Shown: positions 53,984 through 62,842 of the stretch, one piece after another
Layout: every line of letters starts with the position of its first letter
Numbering within the stretch: the first letter of the stretch is position 1
Source: Methanospirillum lacunae
Lineage (GTDB): Archaea > Halobacteriota > Methanomicrobia > Methanomicrobiales > Methanospirillaceae
Strand: one strand, 5' to 3'
Length of the DNA stretch: 64,000 nucleotides
Assembly: GCF_046195335.1 (NCBI RefSeq)
Contig: NZ_CP176093.1
The notes under the pieces: model-generated
The model's database searches: none
The model's input: the letters and a program-made list of their open reading frames with translations, nothing else
What the model was told of the DNA's origin: nothing
Position numbers and translations under genes: made by a program

Positions 53984-54856
53984 ATGAAACCATCTTCCTT
54001 TTGCTGTCTCATTTTTTTGGTACTATCTTCAGGAATACTTGATACGGCTGATGCGGACAGGCTTCCTTCAACAGTTCCGGAGATCCAGGAGATGACCATT
54101 GAATCCCAGATTGAAGCAAACGGACCTCTTGATGATTCTACAAAGATGGACTGGATTACAGTAAAGAATGGATCGACAACCGATACAACCATTGGAAAGG
54201 GTGAGCTGATCTCGTCTGCTGTGTACCGGGAATCGCTACTTTCTAATGGAGGCCTCTTTGACGGTGTGAAGAATACCGGGTTTGATTCATCTGATCAACG
54301 GGATTCGTCCTTTAACCTTGAATCCGAAAAGGTCATGACCTATTCAGGAACCGATGGATCGCACCTTGTTGGAAATGACTACCTGCTCCTTGATGTGAAT
54401 GGGAACTATACAAGTAATTCAACTGATTCTGTGATGTGTGTGTTTAGTGATGAAGATTATCTGATCCCGAATCCAGCTTTCTCTGATTATGTTGAGGCTC
54501 AGGGCTCACTGATAAATTTCAATAGTGGGGAGGTGTCAACAAAGAGCCAGGTTCGCGCAGTTGGATCACGAATCAGCACCTCTGCAGGGCTCTCATATCA
54601 GATTGAAGTCAGTCCTGACATCTCATTAGGAGAGGAGTCTGCAGAGGGGATAGTAAAAACGAGATTTGCCGGCATTATCAATGAGGCACGTGACAAAAAG
54701 ACAACCACTTCATCAAAGAGTAAAAGTAAAAACCCCTATGCGAATGACTGGAATAAGACTGCTGCAACCAACACATGGAAGGATGAGACTGATGTGGCTG
54801 GTGATATCTCCCTATTGCAGAAATCCTTTGGCTATAAATCTGGGTTGAAACTTTGA
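53984..54856 (+). CDS. Secreted surface protein, paralog of the 45-kb gene
   Basis: A 290-residue exported protein whose signal peptide ends DTADA-DR, so that both this and the 45-kb protein mature with DRLP. Shared blocks are QIEANGPLDDSTKMDWITVK against TGAVDDKTTMSWVIANPS, MTYSGTDGSHLVGNDYLLLD against LTYASTEGAHLVGEEEYTLS, and WNKTAATNTWKDETDVAGDI against WNKTSATNTWKDTTEVTGGI. It has a Lys/Ser/Thr-rich insert (KKTTTSSKSKSKNP) and no anchor. It follows DUF4956 by 90 bases and could belong to that operon. Codon use is less biased than in the 45-kb copy, suggesting lower expression. Confidence 0.82.
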   Translation: MKPSSFCCLIFLVLSSGILDTADADRLPSTVPEIQEMTIESQIEANGPLDDSTKMDWITVKNGSTTDTTIGKGELISSAVYRESLLSNGGLFDGVKNTGFDSSDQRDSSFNLESEKVMTYSGTDGSHLVGNDYLLLDVNGNYTSNSTDSVMCVFSDEDYLIPNPAFSDYVEAQGSLINFNSGEVSTKSQVRAVGSRISTSAGLSYQIEVSPDISLGEESAEGIVKTRFAGIINEARDKKTTTSSKSKSKNPYANDWNKTAATNTWKDETDVAGDISLLQKSFGYKSGLKL

Positions 54857-54963
54857 TTCATCATCCATCAGACACCCGTATGATCATGAGTCGCGTTGGT
54901 TGTGTTAGAAGACAGGGTATTTCAGGTCTCACTCCCACTGAGTGAAGATACTGAGGGAACGCC

Positions 54964-56247
54964 ATGGATACCAGTATCAAGACAATAAAAGCCCGGGAGA
55001 TCATTGATTCCCGAGGCAATCCCACGGTTGAGGTTGATGTAACTCTTGCCAGCGGGCTCATGTCCCGTGCAGCATGTCCGTCCGGTGCCTCCACCGGCAT
55101 CCACGAGGCTGTAGAACGCCGGGATGGGGGAGCAAGGTTCTCAGGGAAGGGTGTGATTGGAGCGGTAACCTCGGTGAACAACGAGATTGCAAAGGCTCTT
55201 GCAGGTATGAACGCGGCAGATCAGAAGGCGATTGATGAGAAGATGATCGCTCTCGATGGCACTGAGAACAAGGGAAAGCTTGGTGCCAACGCGATTCTCA
55301 CCGTTTCGATGGCGGTTGCACGAGTACATGCAGCAGCAGACGGGGTTTCACTCTTCAAATCCCTTGCATCAGGGCCATACTCACTTCCGGTCCCATGCAT
55401 GAACATTATGAACGGAGGAGCTCATGCAAACTGGCAGGGCTCTGACTTCCAGGAATATATGATAGCACCTGTTGGTGCTCCTGACTTCCCTCATGCAATG
55501 CAGTGGGGGTGCGAGGTCTACCAGTCACTCAAATCAGTTCTCAAGAAGAAAGGATTATCGACAGGAGTTGGTGACGAGGGTGGGTTTGCACCACAGGTTC
55601 CCTCAAACAGCGAACCGGTCTCGCTGATCATTACTGCGATTGAAGAGGCAGGTTATGTCCCGGGTAAGGATATCTGTGTTGTGCTTGATCCTGCATCAAG
55701 CGAGTTTTTCAAGGATGGGGTCTACACCCTGAAGACTGAAAAACGTTCTCTCTCTTCTGGTGAGATGGCAGATTATTATCGCGATCTGACCACCACATTC
55801 CCTATCATCTCGATAGAGGATGGGCTTGCCGAGGATGACTGGGCTGGATGGACAGAACTGACAAAGGCGATAGGATCTAAAGTCCAGCTCGTCGGCGATG
55901 ACCTTTTTGTCACAAATACTGTCCGTATCAGCAGGGGTATCAAAGAAAAGGCTGCGAACGCAGTTTTGATAAAACTCAACCAGATCGGAACGGTCACTGA
56001 GACAATTGATGCAGTCAGGATGGCACAAAAAGAAGGGTGGGGAGCAATGATCTCACACCGGAGTGGTGAGACGTGCGACTCCTTTATTGCAGATCTTTCT
56101 GTTGCTCTTGCTACCGGGCAGATAAAGACAGGTGCACCCTGCCGGGGTGAGCGTGTTGAGAAGTATAACCAACTCCTCCGGATTGGCGAGGAACTTGGAT
56201 CTTCTGCAGTATACGCTGGAAAATCTGCGTTCAGAACCTCCATGTGA
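54964..56247 (+). CDS. eno: Enolase
   Basis: A 427-residue enolase that interconverts 2-phosphoglycerate and phosphoenolpyruvate. Motifs: KAREIIDSRGNPTVEVDV at the N-terminus, PSGASTGIHEAVERRD, MNIMNGGAHA, GVGDEGGFAPQV, SIEDGLAEDDWAGW, LVGDDLFVTN, LIKLNQIGTVTETIDAV and HRSGETCDSFIADL. Acid ligands of magnesium (D, E, D) and catalytic Lys are present. Length is typical for archaea. It stands alone with 107 bases upstream; convergent with phoU. Confidence 0.97.
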   Translation: MDTSIKTIKAREIIDSRGNPTVEVDVTLASGLMSRAACPSGASTGIHEAVERRDGGARFSGKGVIGAVTSVNNEIAKALAGMNAADQKAIDEKMIALDGTENKGKLGANAILTVSMAVARVHAAADGVSLFKSLASGPYSLPVPCMNIMNGGAHANWQGSDFQEYMIAPVGAPDFPHAMQWGCEVYQSLKSVLKKKGLSTGVGDEGGFAPQVPSNSEPVSLIITAIEEAGYVPGKDICVVLDPASSEFFKDGVYTLKTEKRSLSSGEMADYYRDLTTTFPIISIEDGLAEDDWAGWTELTKAIGSKVQLVGDDLFVTNTVRISRGIKEKAANAVLIKLNQIGTVTETIDAVRMAQKEGWGAMISHRSGETCDSFIADLSVALATGQIKTGAPCRGERVEKYNQLLRIGEELGSSAVYAGKSAFRTSM

Positions 56248-56279
56248 GGTTTTTTTTACTTTTTATTCCCGAAATCAGG

Positions 56280-56930
56280 TTAGTTTATCTCGATCCGGTC
56301 CCCGGTGACCATGTAAATACTCATTTCAGCGATGTTACACGCCTGATCACCACAACGCTCAAGATAACGGTCAATGATCACATATCTTGTAAGGACTGGG
56401 ACATCCTCTTTTTCTTCCTGCATTCTGCTGATAAACCCGGTGAGTACATCACAGTAGAGAGTGTCAACCTCTTCATCCCGATCACGCATTGTGATGATCT
56501 TTGTGATGTTGCGTTCATCATATGCACTTAATGCATCCTCAATCATTCCTATGACGAGTCTGCCCATGGAGATGAGGGCCTCACAGTCCTTCAGGTTGCA
56601 GCATTTTGTCAGGATTGCAGTTGTTTCCGCGATATCATATCCCATTCTGCCGATTCGTTCAAAATTGTAAATAATTCTGATTGAAGCGACACATTCACGC
56701 ATATCCTTGGCTACGGGCTGGTAGAGAGCAAGATACTGGAAGAGTGAGTCCTCCAGCGGAACAAACATGGATTTCAACTCGTTTTTTAATCGTGATATCT
56801 CCATTGCCTGCTCTGTGTTCCCTGACTCAAAAGCATCAATACTCTCTTTCAGCATACTTAATGCGAATTTGCCAAATGATACCACCGACTGGTGGAGTTG
56901 CTCTAGTTCTGCCTGGCTTTTTTCTGTCAT
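56280..56930 (-). CDS. phoU: Phosphate transport regulator PhoU
   Basis: A 216-residue PhoU with two three-helix repeats. Metal-binding-like patterns appear in repeat one (FALSMLKESIDAFESGNTEQ, IRIIYNFERIGRMGYDIAE) and repeat two (LISMGRLVIGMIEDALSAYD, RYVIIDRYLERCGDQACNIA EMS region). PhoU reduces Pst uptake when phosphate is ample. It is the last gene of the pst operon, seven bases after pstB. Its partner PstS genes are located elsewhere, at 36 and 43 kb. Confidence 0.93.
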   Translation of the reverse strand: MTEKSQAELEQLHQSVVSFGKFALSMLKESIDAFESGNTEQAMEISRLKNELKSMFVPLEDSLFQYLALYQPVAKDMRECVASIRIIYNFERIGRMGYDIAETTAILTKCCNLKDCEALISMGRLVIGMIEDALSAYDERNITKIITMRDRDEEVDTLYCDVLTGFISRMQEEKEDVPVLTRYVIIDRYLERCGDQACNIAEMSIYMVTGDRIEIN

Positions 56931-56937
56931 GATCTTC

Positions 56938-57708
56938 TCACCCGAATCTTCCGGTAATGTAATTTTCAGTCAATTCCTTCTTTGGATTCTCAAAGATCTG
57001 TCTCGTCTCTCCGAATTCAATAAGATCACCAAGGTACATAAACGCGGTAAAATCAGAGACACGTGCAGCCTGCGACATGCTGTGGGTAACGATCACAACA
57101 CAGTAATCCTTCTTGAGTTCATCAATCAGGTCTTCTATCTTTGCGGTTGCGATTGGGTCAAGAGCACTACATGGTTCGTCCATCAGAATAATCTCGGGGT
57201 TTACTGCAAGGGTGCGAGCGATACAGAGGCGTTGCTGCTGACCACCTGACAGACCTAGTGCAGAGTCATGAAGCCTAGTTTTGACCTCTTCCCAGAGGGC
57301 TGCTTTTTTCAGACTAGACTCAACGATCCGATCCAGCTCTGCCCGGTCTCTGATGCCATGAATCCTCGGTCCATAGGCAATATTTTCATAGATTGTCTTT
57401 GGGAAGGGATTGGGTTTTTGAAAGACCATCCCAATCTGCATCCTGATATCAACGGCGTCAGCGCCAGATCCGTAGATGTCCCTGCCATGGAATGTGAGTG
57501 AGCCTTCTATCCGGCAGCCCGAGACGAGATCATTCATTCGGTTAAAGCACCGGATCAACGTTGATTTTCCACACCCTGATGGTCCGATGAGAGATGTAAC
57601 CTTCTGGTGGGCTATGGGCATAGAGATATTTCTCAGTGCCTGGGTCTCTCCGTACCAGAGGTTGAGATTTCTGACATTGATGATTGTATCGTCGTTCATT
57701 GTTACCAC
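56938..57708 (-). CDS. pstB: Phosphate ABC transporter ATPase PstB
   Basis: A 256-residue ABC ATPase with Walker A GPSGCGKSTLIR, Q loop VFQKPNPFPKTIYENIAYG (the PstB hallmark), signature LSGGQQQRLCIARTLAV, Walker B ILMDEPCSALDPIATAKIED and switch His in VIVTHSMSQAARVSD. It energises phosphate import through the PstC-PstA fusion, whose gene overlaps the start by seven bases. All catalytic residues are intact. Confidence 0.96.
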   Translation of the reverse strand: MVTMNDDTIINVRNLNLWYGETQALRNISMPIAHQKVTSLIGPSGCGKSTLIRCFNRMNDLVSGCRIEGSLTFHGRDIYGSGADAVDIRMQIGMVFQKPNPFPKTIYENIAYGPRIHGIRDRAELDRIVESSLKKAALWEEVKTRLHDSALGLSGGQQQRLCIARTLAVNPEIILMDEPCSALDPIATAKIEDLIDELKKDYCVVIVTHSMSQAARVSDFTAFMYLGDLIEFGETRQIFENPKKELTENYITGRFG

Positions 57709-59651
57709 CTGACTTTCCGGTCAAAATGATTTCGTATCACGATTGCTACTCCGTATATTGCAATTACTAGGACGAGAAGAACCACAGCTGTTGCATACTG
57801 GTTATTTCGGGCTCCTGGAACCGTAGTTGCCAGGACAAAGAGATGATATGGCAGGGCCATGACAGGATCAAGGAGGGATTCTGGGAGTCTCTTTTGCATG
57901 AAGACAACAGCCGTGAACATTATAGGAGCAGTTTCTCCGGCAGCCCTGCCAATCGCCAGGATCGCTCCTGTAATAATTCCCGGCATTGCGGGTGGGAGAA
58001 CCACTCTGCGAACTGTCTGCCACTTGGTAGCGCCCAGGGCATACGAACCTTCACGAAGGCTGTCAGGAACACTACGAAGAGCTTCTTCTGTAGTTCGTAT
58101 TACGGTTGGAAGCACCATCAGGGCAAGAGTGACGATACCTGCAATGAGTGAGATTCCAAACCCGAGAAAGATAACAAGGAAGGTAAATCCAAAGAGTCCA
58201 AACACGATAGATGGTGTTCCATTCAGGAGGTCTGTTGCAGTCCTGATGATTTTAGTAAGTGTATTCTCCTTGGTATACTCGACCAGGTAGATTGCCGCTC
58301 CGATACCTAGTGGGAATGCGAGTGCGATTGATCCAAGGATCAGGTAAAAGGTTCCGACGATTGCAGGGAAGATTCCACCTCCACGCCCGAGGTTTGTGGG
58401 TGGCTGCGTGATAAACTCAAGGCTCACATACGGGAGCCCGTGCGAGAAGATGTCGTACAGGATGAAGATAAGGATTGCAACGACAAGCACCATCACCAGT
58501 GCAATTCCAGAAAACCAGATCTGTTGTATCTGCTGTTTTTTGCAGAACCGACAAACCAGGGCGTTGATTGCCAGTATTACCAGGACTGCAACAGCACCTT
58601 CCCAGAGTCCCACAAGGGTCAGCAGGAGCAGACATCCAATGATCACAATCCATGAGAGGTATGGGGTAATGAATGTAAGATCTACTGGTATAGATTGAAG
58701 CAGTGATTTATGGCCATTTTTTCCACCGGTCTGTGTGCGATGCAGCCATTTCATTACCTCAAGTGAAAGGAGGTTTACTATGAGTGATATTATCAGAAGG
58801 AGTACTGCAACTCCGAAGAGGGCGTGATAGTGAAGGGATCCTACAGCCACCTCTCCCATTTCGATACCCAGTGTTCCTGTCAGGGTTCTGACCGGAGAAA
58901 AGATGTTCCAGATTGGATCAGGGATGATCCCTGCATTTCCGGTTACCATGATCACTGCCATGGTCTCTCCTACTGCCCTGCCTATTCCGAGGATAATTGC
59001 AGCAGTGATTCCAGGAAGAGCAGCAGGAAGTAACACTCTTGCTATAGTCTGCCAGTGGGTTGCTCCAAGAGCAAGTGATCCTTCTTTCAAAAATCTGGGT
59101 ATTGAACTCAAAGCATCCTCAGAAACACTGATGATTGTTGGAAGGGCCATGATCCCTAGGAGAATTGATCCTGCAAGGACTGACTCCCCACTTGATACAT
59201 GAGCCCAGTCCTGGATCAGCCTGACAAGAATTACCAGTCCGAAGAAACCATACAACACAGAAGGAATTCCTGCAAGGAGTTCAATGGCTGGTTTCAATGT
59301 CTGTCTGAGCCTTGGGGATGCAAGTTCAGAGATAAAAATGGCTGATGCAAGTCCAAGTGGGACAGCAAAGACCATGGCACCGAAAGTGACTAGCAAGGTG
59401 CCGACGATAAGAGGCACGGTCCCGAATTTCGGGATGACGCTTGTCGGGTCCCACCGGTCTCCGGTAAGGAATGGTATTAAGCCGATCTCCATGAACGCAG
59501 GAATTGCGTCATAGAGGAGAAATCCCAGTATACAGAATATCGCTATGATGGATGAGATCGCACACAGAAACCAGAGAACTTTCACACCCTGCTCCATCGG
59601 ACGATGTGTGAGACGTTCCTTGAATGTTCGTTCAGAGCCCGTTATGGTCAT
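57702..59651 (-). CDS. Fused PstC-PstA phosphate permease
   Basis: A 649-residue permease made of two complete halves. The first (about 20-310) has PstC motifs KPAIELLAGIPSVLYGFFGL and the EAA loop EGSLALGATHWQTIARVLLP; the second (about 335-645) has PstA motifs RTATDLLNGTPSIVFGLFGF and EGSYALGATKWQTVRRVVLP, ending GAILAIGRAAGETAPIMF. Normally these are two genes, pstC and pstA. A hydrophobic linker region at about 325-375 with four extra helices joins them. Both EAA loops that contact PstB are kept, so the fusion can form the whole channel. It is the first gene of the pst operon and divergent from the AbrB-PhoU regulator. Confidence 0.93.
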   Translation of the reverse strand: MTITGSERTFKERLTHRPMEQGVKVLWFLCAISSIIAIFCILGFLLYDAIPAFMEIGLIPFLTGDRWDPTSVIPKFGTVPLIVGTLLVTFGAMVFAVPLGLASAIFISELASPRLRQTLKPAIELLAGIPSVLYGFFGLVILVRLIQDWAHVSSGESVLAGSILLGIMALPTIISVSEDALSSIPRFLKEGSLALGATHWQTIARVLLPAALPGITAAIILGIGRAVGETMAVIMVTGNAGIIPDPIWNIFSPVRTLTGTLGIEMGEVAVGSLHYHALFGVAVLLLIISLIVNLLSLEVMKWLHRTQTGGKNGHKSLLQSIPVDLTFITPYLSWIVIIGCLLLLTLVGLWEGAVAVLVILAINALVCRFCKKQQIQQIWFSGIALVMVLVVAILIFILYDIFSHGLPYVSLEFITQPPTNLGRGGGIFPAIVGTFYLILGSIALAFPLGIGAAIYLVEYTKENTLTKIIRTATDLLNGTPSIVFGLFGFTFLVIFLGFGISLIAGIVTLALMVLPTVIRTTEEALRSVPDSLREGSYALGATKWQTVRRVVLPPAMPGIITGAILAIGRAAGETAPIMFTAVVFMQKRLPESLLDPVMALPYHLFVLATTVPGARNNQYATAVVLLVLVIAIYGVAIVIRNHFDRKVRW

Positions 59652-59784
59652 GATAATCGTTTCGTGCCGAGTGTTCAGAGCCCGGATTATACCAATACGG
59701 CATATCAGTCTCTGGATACTTTCTGGTCCTAGTATCTCCCCGGTTGTGTTATCATGATTCTTCCCGGAGATTCTTGTGGGGTAT

Positions 59785-59812
59785 GGTAACTATAGAGGTC
59801 TCTGTAGTTGCC
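59785..59812. promoter_or_regulatory. Palindromic operator candidate between pst operon and AbrB-PhoU gene
   Basis: GGTAACTATAGAG (59785-59797) and CTCTGTAGTTGCC (59800-59812) form an inverted repeat with 11 of 13 bases paired and a 2-base centre. A related half-site GTTACTATA follows at 59820-59828. The position between two divergent phosphate genes suggests the binding site of the AbrB-PhoU regulator or of a phosphate repressor controlling both directions. Confidence 0.55.
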
Positions 59813-59857
59813 GGGGAAAGTTACTATATTCTGGGGAGTAGCATGACCCGAGCATAG

Positions 59858-60886
59858 ATGGATATCAGAAGGGTTCAGATGACCGGAGGTTCATCATATG
59901 TGCTCACGTTGCCAAAAGAGTGGGTCACCTCCCTCAATATCAGAAAAAATGATCCGGTTGGTGTGATGATCCAGGCTGATGGTGATCTGATGATCACCGG
60001 AAATCTTTCCGGCGATCTCCCCCCCCGTTCACGTGTTGTTACCATTGATCAGGGAATGGACTCGCAGATGCTTTTCAGGATTCTGGTGGGAATCTATATT
60101 GCAGGGTACAATATCATCGAGATCAAATCAAAAGACCGTATTCAGGGGACTCTTCGGAGAACTATCAGAGCTTTTTCAGACCAGGTCATCGGGCTTGAAC
60201 CTGTTGAAGAAGAGGAGACAATAATAATACTCAGGGATCTCTTCAACCCCCTTGATATGCCCCTTGACACCTCATTCAGAAGAATGTATGCAGTCACACA
60301 TGGTATGCTCACCGATTCGGCTGAGGGATTAAAATCATGTAATCAGGGAAGGGTACAGGATGTAGAGTTCAGGGACCGAGATGTTGATCGTTTGTTCTGG
60401 CTGATCTCGAGACAGACAAATATGATTCTACAAAGCCCTCGCAATGCAGAGCGGATGAAGACAAACATATCTGAAGTCCTGCATTACCTGCAGACTGGAA
60501 GAATTGTGGAGCGGGTTGCTGATCACTGTGTTCTCATAGCGAGGAGCATTAACATGATAGAGCAGGAGATCCTGGCAGAAGATGTCCGTGTGGTGATTGG
60601 CAAGGCAATGGCAGAGGCCGATAAACTGTTTGAATTGAGTATTTCTGCGTTCTTTTCCCGGGATATGAAAAAGGCTAACCGTGTTCTGGGAACCACTTCT
60701 CCCCTTGAACAGATCCTTCATCAGATAAATCAGGATATTCTTGCTCTTCCCACAGACTCAGTGATGGTTGCAAGGAAGATTACAGACAGCATTCGCAGAA
60801 TTGGTGAGTACTCCGGTGATATCGCAGAACGGGTGATTGATTTCGGAGTAATTCCAGATGCCAGATCTGACTCTTCTGTTTCATAA
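59858..60886 (+). CDS. AbrB-PhoU phosphate uptake regulator
   Basis: A 342-residue protein. The N-terminal AbrB/SpoVT-type DNA-binding domain is MDIRRVQMTGGSSYVLTLPK then EWVTSLNIRKNDPVGVMIQA; PhoU-like helical repeats follow (about 130-330; FRRMYAVTHGMLTDSAEGLK, GRIVERVADHCVLIARSINM, SIRRIGEYSGDIAERVIDFG). This fusion is the typical archaeal phosphate regulator, binding DNA and sensing the Pst status in one protein. It is divergent from the pst operon with a palindrome in between. The start ATG 59858 directly begins the AbrB domain. Confidence 0.93.
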   Translation: MDIRRVQMTGGSSYVLTLPKEWVTSLNIRKNDPVGVMIQADGDLMITGNLSGDLPPRSRVVTIDQGMDSQMLFRILVGIYIAGYNIIEIKSKDRIQGTLRRTIRAFSDQVIGLEPVEEEETIIILRDLFNPLDMPLDTSFRRMYAVTHGMLTDSAEGLKSCNQGRVQDVEFRDRDVDRLFWLISRQTNMILQSPRNAERMKTNISEVLHYLQTGRIVERVADHCVLIARSINMIEQEILAEDVRVVIGKAMAEADKLFELSISAFFSRDMKKANRVLGTTSPLEQILHQINQDILALPTDSVMVARKITDSIRRIGEYSGDIAERVIDFGVIPDARSDSSVS

Positions 60887-60946
60887 TTTGAAAATCCTGT
60901 GTTATCTGGATCACATATTAATCGGTGGAATGTACATTGTTCTCTT

Positions 60947-61417
60947 ATGATTGAGCTTACCCCAATCGGTGTCATCAGTTCACCATTCAAAGACAGTCAG
61001 CAGGCACCTAGGCAGGGACGGGAATGTGAGGGGTGCTCTACGATCACTATTTTTCCTGAATTCAGGGATGGTCTTGGAGAGATGATCGGGATATCACATA
61101 TCTGGGTGCTATACTGGATGGATCGTGCGGATCGAAGCAAGTTGTTTTCCCGAAGACCTGACTGGATCGAGGATCGACCGGTCTTTACTATCCGGTCCCC
61201 TGCTCGTCCTAATCCCGTTGCCCTTTCAATTGGTCGGATTGTTGCCTTTGAGAACGGGATTATCACAGTCTCTGGTATCGAGGCGCTTGATGGATCTCCG
61301 GTAATTGACATCAAGCCATATATCCCCGGGCTTGACTGTATTCCGGGCGCTGAGTATTCGGCACTGACTCATCATGATGAAACTAGCACGAGAAACGGAG
61401 ATGAAAAGTCCCCATAA
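60947..61417 (+). CDS. TrmO/TsaA-family S-adenosylmethionine-dependent methyltransferase
   Basis: A 156-residue protein of the TsaA (YaeB/TrmO) family: ELTPIGVISSPFKDSQQAPR, ISHIWVLYWMDRADR, RSPARPNPVALSIGRIVAFE, IEALDGSPVIDIKPYIPGLD. Bacterial TrmO methylates N6-threonylcarbamoyl-adenosine in tRNA-Thr; archaeal members keep the same motifs, including the SPARPNPI/V loop that binds the methyl donor. Start ATG 60947 gives usual length. It is followed by a convergent FmdE-family gene. Confidence 0.9.
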   Translation: MIELTPIGVISSPFKDSQQAPRQGRECEGCSTITIFPEFRDGLGEMIGISHIWVLYWMDRADRSKLFSRRPDWIEDRPVFTIRSPARPNPVALSIGRIVAFENGIITVSGIEALDGSPVIDIKPYIPGLDCIPGAEYSALTHHDETSTRNGDEKSP

Positions 61418-61453
61418 TATGAAAAATGTTACTAATCCCTGCACTGGGTTCAG

Positions 61454-62074
61454 TTATTTTTTTACGGCTGAGTGTTTCAGATAACAGGGGACGCAGATCC
61501 TCTTCCCATTGTATTCTTTTGTTTTGCCATCTGCAACCATCTCACCACAGCATCCACATGGAATAGAGGAGAATATCTTTGCTGTGGCAGGAAGATCTAC
61601 GGTAACTTTCTCTACGGTTGCGACCTCTTCGGGACGTAAGGCTATGATTTTCTTCACGACTGTGTGTGTCAGGATATGATAGGCTTGATGTTCCTCTTCG
61701 CTGGCACTACCCCCAAATATCTTTGGTCTCATGCTGCTGAGTTCTGCCTGCTCCGGGATGTTAGGCTGTTTCCCAATTACTCTTACTGCTTCTCCATTTG
61801 CCCGGTTTATAAAGGTAAATACATGTTTTCCATAGTCTTTTATGATAAGATTTCCTTTGCCTGCAGTGCATCCGGTTACCACCTGGATTGCATCAATACC
61901 ACAGGCATCAGTCTCTACGATCGCAACCAGTTCCTCGTCATCTGGTCGTGTGACTCCAAGTGCATTCATCGCAGCCAGCGAGATCTGGTATCCGATTGCC
62001 AGCCCTGGACAAACATGGCCATGAAATCTGACGACCTCCTCAAATGAGGGGATCGGTGATGAGGACATACACAT
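61454..62074 (-). CDS. FmdE-family protein with C-terminal zinc ribbon
   Basis: A 206-residue protein. The FmdE domain (about 10-140) has VRFHGHVCPGLAIGYQISLA, then AIVETDACGIDAIQVVTGCT and AGKGNLIIKDYGKHVFTFIN, with Cys and His of the predicted metal site. A zinc ribbon follows (SSIPCGCCGEM, ICVPCYLKH). FmdE was first found with formylmethanofuran dehydrogenase, the first enzyme of methanogenesis, and has been proposed to handle molybdopterin or metal. This solitary gene is not in an fmd/fwd operon, so its exact role is open. Its presence supports a methanogen host. Confidence 0.92.
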   Translation of the reverse strand: MCMSSSPIPSFEEVVRFHGHVCPGLAIGYQISLAAMNALGVTRPDDEELVAIVETDACGIDAIQVVTGCTAGKGNLIIKDYGKHVFTFINRANGEAVRVIGKQPNIPEQAELSSMRPKIFGGSASEEEHQAYHILTHTVVKKIIALRPEEVATVEKVTVDLPATAKIFSSIPCGCCGEMVADGKTKEYNGKRICVPCYLKHSAVKK

Positions 62075-62116
62075 ATCTTCTCATCGGTTTCGCTACATGA
62101 TCTCTTTTTCGGAGTT

Positions 62117-62842
62117 CTACACAGTAATCCGTCTGAACAGTACCACAGCGATTACAAGAACAAGGCACAGAGCAGCAGAAAGACCGCATATCTGTACCCA
62201 TGGGAAGACTCCTGCTGCTGCTTCCCTAATCCCATCGATTGCAAAACTTAATGGATTGAGATGAGCAGGGATGCTGAGCCAAGCAGGCATCTTGTCATAC
62301 GGCATAAGGGCACTTGATGTAAAAAAGAGGGGCATGCTGATCATCGAGTTGACGGCTGCATAACTGTCATGATCTCCAAGGTAGAGGGCAATAGTGCTGG
62401 CAATACATGAAAAGAGCATCCCTAGGAGAAATAGGAGAAGATAGGTCTGAAGAAGTCCGGCAGGGGAGAATGGTTTTGCCCCGAGGATGATTGCTAGTAT
62501 AAGGATGATCGTAGCCTGCACGAGCCCTCTGAAGGTGACAAAGAAGATCTTACCAAGGAGAAGTGTCTCTCTCGGGGCTGGAAGAGCCAGAAACTTGTTG
62601 AAGTACCCAAGAATCTTGTCAAAAAGGATGAGGGCTCCCCCTTGCAGTGAGGTCATGTACACAGTCATGACAAGAATTCCCGGAGTGATGAACTCGAGGT
62701 AGTTGTCAGTAAACCTGATTGGAAGGGCTAGTCCGACAAAGATGAGCCAGGCAGCAGGCATCACCAGGGAGGAGATCACCGATGCTCTGCTCCGGCTCCA
62801 GCGGATCAGGTCACGCCAGAAGTAATATGCAATCTGCTTCAT
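62117..62842 (-). CDS. ABC-2 type exporter permease
   Basis: A 241-residue membrane protein of the ABC-2/DrrB group with six helices: SSLVMPAAWLIFVGLALPI, GILVMTVYMTSLQGGALILF, FRGLVQATIILILAIILGA, LLFLLGMLFSCIASTIALYL, MPLFFTSSALMPYDKMPAWL, and a last helix VCGL-like segment near the end. The loop LPAPRETLLLGKIFFVTFRG is the family signature. Its start overlaps the ATPase gene stop by four bases; together they export a lipid, drug or polysaccharide precursor. Substrate unknown. Confidence 0.9.
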   Translation of the reverse strand: MKQIAYYFWRDLIRWSRSRASVISSLVMPAAWLIFVGLALPIRFTDNYLEFITPGILVMTVYMTSLQGGALILFDKILGYFNKFLALPAPRETLLLGKIFFVTFRGLVQATIILILAIILGAKPFSPAGLLQTYLLLFLLGMLFSCIASTIALYLGDHDSYAAVNSMISMPLFFTSSALMPYDKMPAWLSIPAHLNPLSFAIDGIREAAAGVFPWVQICGLSAALCLVLVIAVVLFRRITV

